Shown here: positions 1 to 12,474 of the stretch, piece by piece | Layout of the letters: the number at the start of each line of letters is the position of its first letter | Position numbering within the stretch: position 1 is the stretch's first letter | Assembly: GCA_017979445.1 (NCBI GenBank) | Contig: CM030710.1 | Span: forward strand, 10,030,248 to 10,094,247 | DNA length: 64,000 nucleotides | Direction of reading: 5' to 3' | Source of the DNA: Akebia trifoliata | Taxonomy: Eukaryota; Streptophyta; Magnoliopsida; Ranunculales; Lardizabalaceae | The notes under the pieces: model-generated | What the model saw: only the letters and a program-made list of their open reading frames with translations | Database searches by the model: none | What the model was told of the DNA's origin: nothing | Position numbers and translations under genes: made by a program

Positions 1-1020
1 CACCTCCAACACATTAAATCGAAGATTAAATTGCGATGACACAAGGTAAGTAACCATACCCAATTTTAATTTAACATGAATATGTAAGTTTGAGATATGT
101 ATTGATTAGTTTCTATTGGGACAATGAAAGTCATGTTGAATATTTGAATGCGTAAATTTTACAACACACAAATGGCATTAAGTGCGTTAGCCACAAACTA
201 CGTCATATTACCAAAATTCTTTAAAATATACTATCAATGTGAAGAAGGCAACCCAATTCTAGAAACTTTTTCCTTTTTTGTTTCTAATGGAGACCAAACT
301 TGTGAGGGGTTTATTCCCAAATATAATTCCTCCTTTTTTATTCCTACTTGAATTGGGTTTTTAAGGGATTTTTAGAAGAATTTTTTTTTCTTTGCTCTTC
401 AAAAAGCCCCTCACACCACGTGAAAACTAGAAAATTCGACATAAAAATTTGATGGGACAAGGCCCATGAATTTTAGAAATTGAATTTTGATGTTCCTAGA
501 TTTGATGGCTTAGAGCTGTCAAATTTCTCTCATCCTTCATTAATTTGATAGTTTCGGCCCATTAAAAAAAAATTTTGACAATGAAAAATTCAACTCCAAT
601 TTGATCTCTTGGTCCATTGAATTTTATGAAATTTGACGGCCGAAGGCCATCAAATTTGAGCTTTTTTCACATTGTGTCATGACTCTTGAGTTACATTTAT
701 CCAAGGTTTCCTTGATATTATTTAGATGTTTCAGAGGGTTATTTGTAATTATTATTAATCAAATATAAAAGGTGGAAAAAAGGGGCGATCAACCCAAATC
801 TCAACATTTTCTTATTTTCATTTTCTCTTCTCTCTCTTTTCTTCTTCTTCTAAATACAACTCACATTAATCTTGGTGTTCTTTGGTTTGTTTCTTGATTT
901 TCTTTGTTATTTTCTTCTTAACGTATTAACAGGTATGTCTAAATTCACAACAGTTTATATGCTTGAAATTTATTTGAGTCGATCAGAACAGGTTTAATTT
1001 TGTATATGACAAGCAGTTAG
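1..1020 (+). other. Intron sequence upstream of the first visible MATE exon
   Basis: No coding sequence for the missing MATE N-terminus is visible here. The stretch ends in an acceptor (AG at 1019-1020) that leaves a two-base partial codon, so it is most simply an intron whose donor lies before the window. It holds an inverted copy of the TRIM interior at about 395-690 and a CT-rich stretch at 820-850. Confidence 0.6.
395..690 (+). repeat. Inverted copy of the TRIM interior
   Basis: About 300 bases that match the reverse complement of about 3795-4100 over their whole length. Shared landmarks in order: a GTGAAAACTA start, TTTTAGAAATTGAATTT, GATTTGATGGCTTAGAGC, ATTAATTTGA and TTTTATGAAATT. The copies differ by many substitutions and small gaps. 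No terminal repeats or primer site flank this copy, so it is probably a truncated member of the same family. Confidence 0.75.
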
Positions 1021-4000
1021 GAATGGCAAATGCACTGGATACTTTATGTGGCCAATCTTATGGAGCACAACAATATCAAAAGCTTGGAATTCATACCTAC
1101 AACGCTATAATATCTCTCAGCTTGGTTTGTCTCCCTCTCTCTCTCATATGGATCAACATTGGAAAACTACTGATTCTTATAGGCCAAGACCATCAAAGAT
1201 CCCTTGAAGTTGGCAAATATACAATGTGGTTGATCCCTGCACTATTCGCATATGCAAATCTTCAAGCGCTAACGAAATACTTACAGTCTCAAAGTTTGAT
1301 CCTCCCCTTGCTTTTGGGATCCTTTGCATCTCTTTGTCTCCATATTCCTCTCTGTTGGGTTCTCTTATTTAAGTCGGGCTTAGGAAATGTTGGAGCTGCT
1401 TTAGCAATTGGTATATCGTATTGGTTGAATGTGATCTTCCTAGCCTTATACATCATGTTTTCTCCTTCCTGTGAAAAAACACGTGCACCACTATCAAAGG
1501 AGGCATTCAAAGGTATTGGCGGATTCTTCCGCCTTGCACTCCCTTCCACTTTAATGCTTTGGTAAGTTTCTCTACTTCATGTTTTAAGGTCTTATTTTTA
1601 TAAGTTGAGTTTTTGCAACCTCCAACACCATGCTTTTTTTTCATTTAAGTTCTGAAAAAGAAAATTATCTTTTTTGTCTTCTAATCACAAGATTGAGAAT
1701 GGGTATTATTGTCATTATGCAATGATATTTTATTAAATTTCAGAAAGCCTCAGAAAGTTCTGCACAAAGACAGAATTACACAATGGAAATGAAGGTTTTA
1801 CCTTTTTTTGTAATTAAAAGATTAAAAAAAAAATGTTCTTAAGAACATTTTAATATAAAAAAAAATATGGTGTTGAAGGTTGCTAACATCCAATGCTTAC
1901 TTTTTAGCTTTTATGGTTGCCCTCCAATGGGATAATACATTCTATTTTTAATGAGCTCTACGTGTTGATGATGGTAGTCTTGAGTATTGGTCGTTCGAGC
2001 TGCTTGTCCTTCTGTCCGGGATTTTACCTAATCCACAGCTTGAAACTTCAGTTCTCTCTATATGGTATGATAAGTTGGAAGTTTTTCTTTAATTTGATGG
2101 TCTGATGTAGTAAAGTTAAATGGAGTTTAAGTCTTTAAATGTTGTCATAAATTTCATTTGGAGTGATGATATTATTAGTTGTATGGTTGTATCACTGCAA
2201 GATACAAACTCAATTATTTTTCGTTGCTCAATTTGAACAGCCTCACTACTCTTTCATTTCTCTACACGGTACCTGCTGGACTTGGATCTGCTGCAAGGTA
2301 AGTTCTAAAACTTTTTTCTCATACATTTTCGTTAACTTATTTTTCCAAACCTACTTTATTTTACTACAGACATAACAATGAATTTAAACTGTCTGGGGTG
2401 CGGATAACCATTCTAATTTATAACGACAACACTCATTTCTATTTCTTATTCTTCTTCTTCCTCCTCCTCTATACGCCTTTCATTTCAGAAACCCTTTCGT
2501 TTTGTTTATATTCCTAGTACGTGCGTTAGATATAATTCTTTTTTTTTTTTTTAATTTAATGTTATAAACATTAGTTTTTGGATCCCTAGATTTAACAGTA
2601 TACCAATGCAAGATAACCAAGAATATTAAATCAACTAACGTAAGATTTAAAGTACAGCCAAGCCTATGTCCACGTCCATGTCCACGTCCACGTCCACGGA
2701 TGATAAATAAAAGAGTTTCACTAATATTGAAATGATTGCAGCCCTAACATATACAACTGCAGGTAATCCAAAATCAATTTTCCCGAAACCCAAAATTCCA
2801 TATTTTCCCTTAAGTCAAATATCCATATATTAGAGTTTCCTTGAGTCGGGTATGAACAATAATGCCACGACCTTAATTCATGACATCTAACCCAACAAAA
2901 CAAAAGTTGGTATGGCAAAATAAACTCTCTTTGTTGATCTATTGCTTTCCATGAATGTGTGCACATGCAAAAGGAGCCTTTGAATGTGTTGTATTGTAAA
3001 TTTCTATTTATATATCTCTACACATAAGGCTTGTATTAATTAGACACAACAACCTCCATTATGTAGCACTCGGGTTTCAAACGAATTGGGAGCAGGGAAC
3101 CCACAAGCGGTTCGTGTGGCAATATGTGTCGCGATGTGCCTTGCTGTCATGGAGGCAGTTATTGTAAGTGCAATCATATTTGCTAGCCGTCACATTTGGG
3201 GATATGCCTATAGCAATGAGAAGGAAGTTGTAGACTATGTTACTGTAATGGCTCCTTTCCTTTCTCTCTCAATTATCATGGACAGCCTACAAGGTGTCCT
3301 CTCAGGTAATTCAATTTTTTTTTTACAACTAAAAAAGATTTCATTATCGAAGATAACTTCAACAAGCATAAAACTCTTTCGAAACCAAAACAGCGAGGCC
3401 CACAACCTTCAAAGCACAAGGGACCCACTCAATCATGCCAACAATTATTTTTTTATTAAGGCCCAAACCAATACTTCAAAATACCTTGGAGTTAATGGAG
3501 TGGAAAGTTTAAGTCTTAACCTAAGGATCCTAACATACCCCCATGTATCGAGGCCAATACCCTCGTTGGCCCACCTTATATCAAGCCTCCCCCCCCCCCA
3601 AGCCCATTGGTCAGACTAGTCATGGTAGCCTACTATGGCCTACCATATCCCATATTATAGTAGAGTCCCTCTTTTGTTTTTATTTTAGAACCCCTTCCAT
3701 TTCTCATATTATAGCAGAGTCCTTTTTTCTTGTAGGACCCCTTCCATATCCCACATACTATAGAGGAGTCCTTTCTTGATTTAATTCTATTTTTTTTTTC
3801 AAGACCCCATTCCATCACAACGTGAAGAAAGCCCATATTTGACGGTCTAGGTCTGTTGAATTTCATAAAATTTAACGGACCAAGGGGCTGAATTGGCATC
3901 AAAATTTTCATTGTCAAATTTCTTTTGTCGACGAGTCGAAATGTCAAATTAATGGGAGATGGGAGAAATCCGATGGCTCTAAGCCATCAAATTTGTGGAC

Positions 4001-5024
4001 CATCAAGAATTTCGATGGTCATGGATCGTGGAAATTCAATTTCTAAAATTGTGGCCTTGGCCCATCGAATTTTTAGTTTTCACATAGTGCATGACTCGAA
4101 CCTTTGATGTGGGGTTTGCTCTGATACCAAACATTATGGCCCCAACCAATGCTGAAAAAATACCTAAGCATTAATGGAGTGGAAAGTTTAATTCTTAACG
4201 TAAGGCTCCTAACAAATTCCATCTAAAAACCAAATCCTACAGGACGATCCCACCAGAGTTCTTTAACCTTAGCTTTAAATTTCTTTTTGGTTATCGCCAT
4301 AAAATTTCTTTTAGTATTATCATTCAACAAATGAAGCTTTGATATGTTTTTATTTATATGTCTAGGTATTGCTAGAGGTTGTGGGTTGCAACATCTAGGC
4401 GCCTATGCGAACCTTGGTGCGTTCTATCTTGTAGGGATTCCGGTAGCTGTTTTATTGGGTTTTGTTCTACATCTAAGAGGAAAAGGATTATGGATTGGAA
4501 TACTAAGTGGGGAAATTATACAAACAATTCTACTTTCTCTCTTAACAAGTTGTACAAATTGGCAACAACAGGTCTGTAATTCATCCCTTATAGATAATGA
4601 TCTTAGTTTTCGCACATTATCATTCATTAATACTCACTTTAGTTAATTACAAAAGAACCTGGATGGTGGATAGTGAAAGAAGATATGAACTCATTGTCAA
4701 TAACAAAATACTTAGGTTTGGGCTGAGTAGATTGGAGGAAGAAAATTTGTTTAACGGACTCCAAGTCTTTGGGTTAAGGCTTTGTTGTTGTTGCATTTGT
4801 TTTACGAGCATAATAGTTCATTTGTGTGTGTCAAATAAATAAGGAATTAGGTGACTATGGAACTTAAATCATCACTAAAAGTAAAAAATGAACCAAAATA
4901 CTTTGTGGGTGTCTACCTTTTCTTAACTAGTGAGGTGATTTCCATGTCCATTTTGCAGGCAATAAAGGCAAGGGAGAGGATATTTGAGGGAAGATTTTCG
5001 ATTGAGAACGAAGTAAGCGAGTAA
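1021..5024 (+). CDS. MATE/DTX-type efflux transporter, 3' six exons (N-terminal exon outside window)
   Basis: Multidrug and toxic compound extrusion family protein: a membrane antiporter that in plants exports metabolites or xenobiotics across the plasma membrane or tonoplast. Substrate cannot be inferred. Exons read from splice sites and family similarity: 1021-1561, 1978-2064, 2241-2297, 3067-3305, 4366-4571 and 4959-5024, stop TAA at 5022. All six joins keep frame and every intron seen is GT-AG. About 397 residues are present; the family is usually near 480-500, so about 85 N-terminal residues (first membrane helices) lie in an upstream exon, consistent with entry through an acceptor at 1019-1020. 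Family signatures include [49 protein letters not shown] and the C-terminal [21 protein letters not shown]. Hydrophobic stretches alternate with short loops as expected. No stop or frameshift was seen, so the gene may be active. The clade resembles Arabidopsis DTX1-19 by recall. Confidence 0.9.
2668..2697 (+). repeat. Short hexamer repeat (GTCCAC-like, about five units)
   Basis: In the MATE intron 2298-3066, units of GTCCAC and GTCCAT follow each other about five times. A small simple repeat with no obvious function. Confidence 0.7.
3459..4214 (-). mobile_element. TRIM (terminal-repeat retrotransposon in miniature) in a MATE intron
   Basis: Two direct terminal repeats of about 77-78 bases (3459-3535 and 4137-4214) share GGAGTTAATGG-type and GGAAAGTTTAA cores and end in TAACA, that is TGTTAGG on the minus strand. 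Next to the right repeat, 4118-4129 reads GCTCTGATACCA, the exact reverse complement of the initiator-Met tRNA primer site TGGTATCAGAGC. Next to the left repeat is a pyrimidine run (ACCCCCATG), a polypurine tract on the minus strand. Total about 756 bases, no coding capacity, minus orientation inside the intron 3306-4365. I found no clean target duplication. Size, primer site and lack of genes fit the TRIM class. Confidence 0.75.
3640..3785. repeat. Three-unit, about 50-bp tandem repeat inside the TRIM
   Basis: Three copies of a unit built around CCATATCCCATATTATAG followed by AGAGTCC. The units differ by a few bases and in spacer length. Confidence 0.6.
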
Positions 5025-5580
5025 ACACAACTGATGGACACTGTTTTGGGGTCCTAATCTAGTTTTGGCTCAGTAAAGGGCATTCCCTGGATTGGATAAC
5101 TATCAATTCCGTTAGACTCAAAGGAGTGTAAAACAATATTTATAACATCAAAGGGTTATTCTATGGGAACATTACAGAGGATCCTAGATTATAATATTCT
5201 CTATTTCCATTTTTTCCGTTTTCTTTTTCTAAATTTCTCTTGATAACGACTACATGTGTCTTAAAGAGAAAAATAAACAATCACTTCAACGCAGAAGAAA
5301 AATGCGTAGTTTACAGTTAGAACTAGTCAATGGATATAGACAATCAAGAACTTTCACTATGTTATTGAACAATTTACAGATTAATTAGATCTCATTTTTT
5401 AAATCCATTACATGCAACCTACAAAATCCTAATTGAAACACTTATAAGCCTAGAGATACCTAATTTTCCCGAAGATGCATGCACAATATTGAGGATGCTT
5501 AAAATTTACCTTAACCCCTTATTTGTAAAGAAAATTGGAAACCAAATTTTTGAGTCCCACTAAAAACCAAATAGGTCGAC
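5025..5580. other. MATE 3' flank, no feature recognised
   Basis: AT-rich sequence after the MATE stop codon. It should hold the 3' UTR and polyadenylation site, but I see no single convincing signal and no other gene. Confidence 0.4.
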
Positions 5581-5599
5581 CACTATTAGAAGATCTGGG

Positions 5600-6100
5600 T
5601 GTTGTATGGTGCCATGGTCCCACATCATTTGGTGTTTGAAATATACATAGATTTCACCATAAGTTGGAGTACAAGCAAGGAAATTGAAGAAATGAGAAAA
5701 ATTGATGAGAATTCAACAACAAAGAAGACTAAGAAGGCTTCATTAAGCAGAGAGCGAATGCTCATTCACTATTTTGACAGAAAAATGTTAGGACAGTTTA
5801 GTAATTTCATTTCTTTGTAACTAACTCCCTATGATTCTATAAATAGGGGAGTTCTATAGAGTTTTAATGAGGTTCTTTTTCCAGAAATTTTTTGGAGTTT
5901 TTAGAGGGAGTCTTAAAAGGTTCTTTGGGTGGAGAGGACCCTATCAAAGTTGTATTTCAAACCATCTATAGTGAATTTGCCTCGATTTTGAGCTCTTCTT
6001 GGTTAGATTTTTAATCTAGTTTTCATTTGTAGCCCTTTCTTTCTTTGTAAATTAATGGATGTCAAGCCACAAGTTCTTTTCTATTTCTTTTTTGCTTCCT
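5600..6100 (+). mobile_element. LTR-like fragment with TATA box
   Basis: TATAAATA at 5838-5845 is followed by a GGGGAGTTC start-like stretch and a T-rich leader. A segment around 45950-46140 has the same architecture (TTTC runs, CTATAAATAGGG, then a leader with GAGG and TTTTGAGA-like words). I read both as decayed LTR promoter regions of one family unrelated to the Tat-like LTRs nearby. Ends and target duplications were not found. Confidence 0.35.
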
Positions 6101-6718
6101 AACATGATGGACTAACAACAAACTTATCACTTGAGATGGAGGATTCAAATCCATCATCCCTGGGGTAAGAACTAGGGAAAAGAACTCGAGATCATACTTG
6201 ACTTCTCTTTCTCTTTGCCTTTTTTTCTTTCTCTCATTTGTGGTGGTTTTGGTTGTTTGTGGTTGATTGGAAGATATAGTAACCCAAGGTTGGTAGTTGA
6301 GGCTCTCAACCACCTAAAAAAAGAGACCATGAACAACCTCAACAATCATTGTTTTTAGGCAGTATGAAGGCAAAGAGAGGGACACACCATGGTGTGATTA
6401 ACTAAGTAGTGCATGCCCATCATCTTCTTCAACTTGACAAATGTTTGAGAAGATGTCCACAACTTGATCTTGAACCTCAGGGTTGGAAAAACCAAGACCA
6501 TTTTTTTTGTTCTAAGTACAAATAAGACTAAAAAGTTAGAATGTCTGCCACGAAGAGGAGGTCATCACGATCACCTAATCATTGCATAAGGATGCAAGCC
6601 ACCTTCAGCGTGATTTGGATCAAACTTGGGCTGATTCTAATGTTTGGTCTTTGGTTGGAAAGACGGCCGACATGTTGGACAAGCTCGCTACATCTAACAA
6701 TTCAAGTTGAATAGAGAC
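6100..6718. other. Unassigned sequence, possible element interior
   Basis: One frame at about 6580-6710 reads as a short stop-free stretch with DLDQTWADSNVWSLVGKTAD, which could be a gag remnant, but I cannot assign a family. The rest is unremarkable. Confidence 0.25.
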
Positions 6719-8579
6719 TGTAAACATCCCAATTTGGATGGACGGCTACTAAAAAAGAGGGTCCACAAAAGCATATTTTTATCAAAAAACCATCAACGGG
6801 TCTAAGGAACTAAATCTTGAAAATTCAATCTTTTTGTTCATGTCAAAAGCCCTTAGACTTCCAAAAGCCCAAGGGACCCACCATAAGACTAATTTATCAT
6901 CTAAATCTAACCACTTCCTCAACCCGTCAACATCCTAACCCCAAACCTAAAACTTAGTCCTAAACCCATTTCCAAGCCTATCTAAAATCCACCATTCCTA
7001 AAACCACCTCAAACCCCTTTTTTAACACTAATTTAAATCAAGGCCTAACCTAAACCAATTATTCCAACTCATCCCTTAATCTAAGCCAATTCTAATCAAA
7101 TTTCTAACCAAACCACAACCAAATCCTAAGCTCAACCTACAAGGGCCCTCTTTAAATTGAAGCCCAACTCCAGCCCAATATAATATTCATGTCCATTAAG
7201 TTAACCAATATCATATTTGACAAGGTCAAGATCCACAAGCCCTCAAAAAGCCCATACTCACAAAGGAGGACACTTGACAACACCACCATCAACCTCTCAA
7301 GATCAATCTATCAAACCCATTCATCACCCTCAAAAGTTATACAATTCACACCACTTGTCATTTCCAAATCACATCATTTTATCTAAACTTTCATCACAAG
7401 CCATCCCCTCATACCTTCTCCTTAATTAGTCCACTTAATTTACTCATTTTCATATCATTTGCCACATGTCATCACCAAGTTCATCCTCCGAAAATATAAC
7501 CATCTAATCTCTTACACAAATCATTTTTTTAACTAAACACCCTTACCCCTCAACATTAACCAACACTTAACTTAGGTCTGGGCTGCCTAACCAATCCAAT
7601 TGGATTTTATCAATGGATTTGGATCAAAAGCAACCCAGTTAACCCCTTTGCCACATTTGCCCTTCTAACTTCAAAATCCAATGTTCCATGTTGAAAAACA
7701 CATATCATTTCCCTTCACTTTTTACCTTTAACCCTTTTAACCCTAAAAGTAACTCTCAACACCTATAAACCCCCATCTCCCTCTAAAAACTCATGTTTGA
7801 ACCCTATATTATAAGTCTTATCTCAATCTCACATACTATCAAGCCCCCTTCCTCATTCTAAAAATCCTAAAACCACTATTAATCTCCTCACTTTCTCTAA
7901 CTGATTCACTTCTCTTTTAAAAATGATTAAACAAAATTATTCTACTAAGGACCTAAGAAGAAGAAAAAAAATAAAAGCTTTAAGATGAGTTTTAGAGTTG
8001 GAATTTTATTTTGTGCCCCCCTTTCTCCTCTCTCCCCTTCTCCATCTCCATTTTCTATCTCTCACTTTCCTTTATTTAATTTTGGTTTAGAAAGCCATAG
8101 GATGCAATGAATACCCTCTCCTACCTCTGATAGATCGAGCTCCGACTCATTCAAAAATGTAGGGGTTGTAACCACTTTCCAAAAAAAATCATTTTAAACC
8201 CGCAAACACTTTGTGCACTTAGCACAAAACTTGTTTTAGAGGCTAAAGTTGATTGTGTCCTCCTCATTCCATGGTAATGGGCCCATAACCACAAATGCGA
8301 CACTTTTCAAAACTTATTCGCTCAAGACAAGACATGTTTAGGCCCCCCTGTCAATAAGGTGATCCTTATAGTCTAAGTCAACACTTTTCAAAACTTGTTC
8401 GTACAAAATCATCATTTATTCAAAAAAAAAATTTTATTTCTTTAAAAAATTGCCATGTTTCTAAGATTATCACTTTTTGGTGGATAGAAAGATGGGTGCC
8501 TAACACCTTGACTGATCTAATCGAACCCTTACCTAGATCTTAGGTAGATCAATGTACAAATCCGTACGAGTGTCGTTAC
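6719..8579 (+). mobile_element. Old Tat-like LTR (LTR1), 5' part, split by LTR2
   Basis: Starts TGTAAACATCCC, a close relative of the TGTAGACACC start of the other Tat-like LTRs. It has a U3 very poor in G, a TATAAA-like stretch near 7765, a CT-rich leader and the conserved GGTGCCTAACACCTT motif (8495-8509). It stops at GTTAC (8575-8579), where LTR2 inserted. The remaining 3' part is at 22990-23118; both ends align in register with LTR2, which confirms the split. Whole length about 1.99 kb. Confidence 0.75.
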
Positions 8580-10700
8580 TGTAGACACCCCAATTTGAAC
8601 GGACCCTCACTTGAAAGGGCCCAAAAACAGTAATTTTTAATAAACTTGGCCAACGGGCCTCAAAAGTCCGAATCATTGAAACGTAACACTTTTGTCAAAA
8701 TCAATGCCTCTAAGACCCCTTAAGGGTCTAATGGACCCATATGAAAAGATCGGACATGCTCCCATCTATCCCGTTCCATTCAAAATATCGATTTTCCAAC
8801 AAGATAGGCCAACGGGCTTCTAAGGCCCAAAACATTAAAAAATGATAGTTTTGATTGAATCGAGACTCCTAAGACCACCCAATGGTCTAAGGGACCCATC
8901 AAAGGGACCAGACCCATCTTACGCTATCCCAACCTTCACCGTTCTACGCTTGCATAAAAAATATCGATAAAATTCTCCAACAAGCCTAAAAGGCCCAATT
9001 TGCCAATATGTGGCATTTTTTGATCAAACCAATGATTGCAAAAATTTCAAAAAATTAAAAAACTAAAAAAATGTGAGACTTAGGATACCTACCCTTTATC
9101 TACCTTCCACTGCTCCGCCTCAAAACCCACAAACACCTTAGGCTTATTCAAAGCCCGTAAACCCTAAATTATCCAAAAACCAATTTCTCACCTTACACCC
9201 TAACCTAAAATTAATCCCATATCACCTAAACCATAAAACCTACCCATCCTCAAAATCCAATGCAAAACAAACCCTACCCATTCCAAAACAATCTACAACC
9301 CTCCTAAAACCCAAGCCCAACACTACAAAGCCGACAAGATATTACCCACACCCAATTTACTATTCAACCCACAAACCTAACCCATTAACTACTACCCACA
9401 TCAACCAATCACCCTCTCAACATCAAAAGATGACACATGTCATCATCCCCTTTTACCTCCCTCATTTAATCACCTACCCCCATCATCATTCTCCAAATAA
9501 TTCATCTAACCCACTTTACTTCCCTCTAAAATCACATCAACCCATACCCTACCCTAATCTAACCTATCCCCATTCTCTAACATCATCAACCACCCACATC
9601 ACAACTCATATCTACACCCCATAACCTATTATCATTCTCTAACATCATCAACCACCCACATTACAATCCATATCTCTATTCATCACTTTCCTTAAAATAC
9701 TCCAACAAAATCACCTTAACCCATACCCCCTTTCATTATCAACTAACTAACATATGCCCTTCTTTTTAATCAAACAACCATCATCAATCAATCAACCAAT
9801 CTCATCACCTTACATGCTCATCATGATTGCCACATGTCTTCATCTCTTAATCCTCCCAAAAACCAATCTACCAACCTCTTGCCTAACTCCTTCTCATAAA
9901 TCTACACACCTCACCTCTTTAACCAACTCAATACTCATTCTCCAAACAACTCCCTTACACCCCCACTCCTTCCATCAACCATCACTCATCTCACCCTACC
10001 AAATGTTCTACCCAAATGGATTTGGGTAAGATCTAAACCATTTGGATCTAAACATCACCAATTTCCACTCATTACATAATTACCCCACTTCTATTCTAAA
10101 TTTCATAACCTTCACCTCTAAAACCAATGTCATTATCCCTTCTCCTAACCTTTTACCCCATTATACCTCTCAACATCTTCCAAGCATCTATAAATACCCC
10201 TCCCCTCCTTTCAAAAATGGTTACCAAGTCTCACATAAAAAAAAAGAACTCAAATCTTTACTCACATCTTCTCTACTATTCTATTTTCACAATAATCTTT
10301 AAAAAAATATATATATACACACTCTCTTATAGCCTAGTAAGGACTCAAGAAGACATAGAAGAAGAAAGAAAGAAGAGAAGAGAAGCTTCAAGGTGGGTTC
10401 AAGACTCCATACCCCCCTCTCCTCCTCCTTGTTCTATTATCCCCTCTCCCCTTCATTTTATTTTAGATGACTTATGATGAATGGACCTCAAGGCTAAGGA
10501 TTTATAAGGATCATCTCCGTCAATGAGATGACCCTATGATCAAGTCAAAAATAAATCCCTACTTAGGGTACAAATGGACAACATGTGGTACTTCCTTTTT
10601 TATTTTTTTTAAAATCAAAATGATCGAGTTTTTTTTTTAGGTTATTGCTACTTGGTGGGGAAAAAAGGGTGCCCAACCCCTTCCTTTTTCTCCAACCGAG
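8580..10700 (+). mobile_element. Solo Tat-like LTR (LTR2), 5' part, split by E1
   Basis: Begins TGTAGACACCCC directly after the GTTAC duplication. It contains the 316-base G-free stretch (9440-9755), a duplicated segment of about 62 bases near 9570-9680, a TATA box and a CT-rich leader. It is interrupted at CCGAG (10696-10700) by E1 and resumes at 22801. The end at 22984 is followed by the second GTTAC. With no internal region of its own, LTR2 is a solo LTR of about 2.3 kb inside LTR1. Confidence 0.75.
10189..10196 (+). promoter_or_regulatory. TATA box of LTR2
   Basis: TATAAATA followed by CCCCTCCCCTCC, the usual spacing to a pyrimidine-rich leader in this LTR family. The position matches the TATAAATA of the E1 LTRs. 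Confidence 0.5.
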
Positions 10701-12473
10701 TGTAGACACCCCATTTTTGCATCGCCTGATTAATCAACTCGTCCACCGATCGAAGGCAGGATTCCCAATGATGGATGTGTATTCCGTTGCTTTACTTTAT
10801 TACCAAGATTTGTTTCAGAAATCCGAATGAGGTATCTCGAACTGATAAAACCTTAGAAACCACGCCACGCTAGGAAAATACGACTCCAAAAACATAGAAA
10901 TCATCCTCTTACAAACCAAAAAGAAGTTTCACGATAAAAATCACTAAAAAATTACCAAATTACTAAAATACCCTTAACCTCAAAACAACCTTAGAGCCTA
11001 CGTTACGCTTAGGAAAACTCTCTCGAACACATAAACTAATAAATCGAAATCAAATAAATCATTTCACCAATTTTAACAGAATTTGACAAAATTACGAAAA
11101 TGCCCCTCATAAAGTTCACAATCATTTCACATAAAAATTTTCATAAATGACACAAACCAACATTCTCATTGAATTCCTTACGAAAAACCGATTCTAAAAC
11201 ATCCTAGAACATTAAAAACCGACTTGAAACGTGAAAAGTCCTCTCCGGGGGCAAAACGGTAATTTCACAATTTTCATAATTAAAAAATTCGAAATTAATA
11301 AATAAAACATTAAATAATTAAATTTAAACATCAATGAAATTAATTTAAAAAGTTGAACCTAAAAAATCGATCAATCGGACTCTCAGGCAAAATCGTTGAG
11401 GGTTCGTGGGATATTTCTTTAAGGACCCCTCCATTTGGGGGTCCAAAGAATTAAAGAAATAATGGAGGGGTCTTCTCCAAAAATTAAAGTCAATCAAGAA
11501 AGACTGAAGTCAAGGTATTAAAGTCAATTATGTGAGACTGAAGTCAAAATTAAAGTCAATTAAGCAAGACTGAAGTTAAGATATTGAAAGTCAATCAATT
11601 AAGACTAAAGTCAAAACATTAAAAGTCAATCAAATAAGACCAAAAGTCATAATAGAATTATAATTGATTAATAACTCTATCTAATAGAGTTCTAACTTAA
11701 AAACAATTCTACCTAAAACAATTTGAATTAAAACACAATTCTACCTAAAACAATTTTAATTAAAACACAATTCTACCTAAAACAAGTCAAACTAAAACAC
11801 AACTCTAATTAAAAGATCTCTAATTAAACACTAACTCTATCCAAATCAACCCCTAAAAACATCTATAAATAAAGGTGCTCACACCCTATTTTCGTATCAA
11901 ATCATAAACCCTAAGAGAAGTAGGTCTAGAAGCTCCCCTAGCCCCCTATAAACCCTAGTTTTGGAGCCCCAACTCCTTAGCTAACATCCCTCCTTCAATT
12001 TTAGTCTAGAAAACACCCAAAAGCCTTCTAAAAACACCCCCAAATCCGCAACGAACTTGAAGAGTTCAGATTCAAAAACAAGGAGACACCTTGATCTAGG
12101 AGATCCGAAATCAAATCCGGAAACAGAACGAAGCAAGGGAGCGCGGTACAAGGAGCTCTTTTTGTCAAATCTGAGGGAACCAAGTCCTTGCCATCGGAAA
12201 GGTAAATTTTTATTTTTATTTATTTTTATCTAGGTTTTAACAATGTAATTTACTTGGGAAGTTAGTAGAGACCGGCTTTGGCCGGGCGGGGTTGGTGCCT
12301 AACACCTTCCAACCCCGTAACTTGATCCCCGAATTCAGATTTTTTATGGTAGATTAGTTCCTTTTATCCATGTTAGAGTCAGTTTGGTTCCTAGACCAAT
12401 AACTAGGTGGCGACTCCCAAACCTCAAGGGTCAAAAGCGGATCCGCGCACCCCGCGGATCGAGGGCGCTTTCA
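10701..12473 (+). repeat. E1 5' LTR
   Basis: Starts TGTAGACACC and ends GGCGCTTTCA. Internal features: about five units of a 35-bp repeat with the word AAAGTCAA (11484-11650), four units of a 33-bp repeat with TTCTACCTAAAACAA (about 11700-11800), TATAAATA at 11864-11871, the conserved dyad motif at 12294-12310, and a GC-rich end with GCGGATCCGCGC and CCGCGGATC. Confidence 0.95.
11864..11871 (+). promoter_or_regulatory. TATA box of E1 5' LTR
   Basis: TATAAATA followed by AAGGTGCTCACACCC. The same site occurs in the 3' LTR near 22190. It is the likely U3 promoter element of the family. Confidence 0.6.
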
Positions 12474-12474
12474 G

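Noticed and set aside
1..150. GGTAAGTAACC near 47 as the donor of the missing MATE exon
   Set aside because: The preceding bases do not encode any MATE-like sequence and contain a stop in the required context.
1289..1549. Minus-strand ORF opposite the first MATE exon
   Set aside because: Shadow of the coding exon with no independent support.
3459..4214. Clean 5-bp target duplication of the TRIM
   Set aside because: The flanks do not match, so no duplication is claimed.
9430..10477. Several Pro/Ser/Thr-rich ORFs
   Set aside because: They occur because the + strand nearly lacks G, so TGA and TAG are rare. They lie in LTR U3 and leader sequence with no family resemblance.
11920..11935. AACCCTAA-like words as telomeric repeats
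   Set aside because: Single copies inside LTRs, no tandem run.
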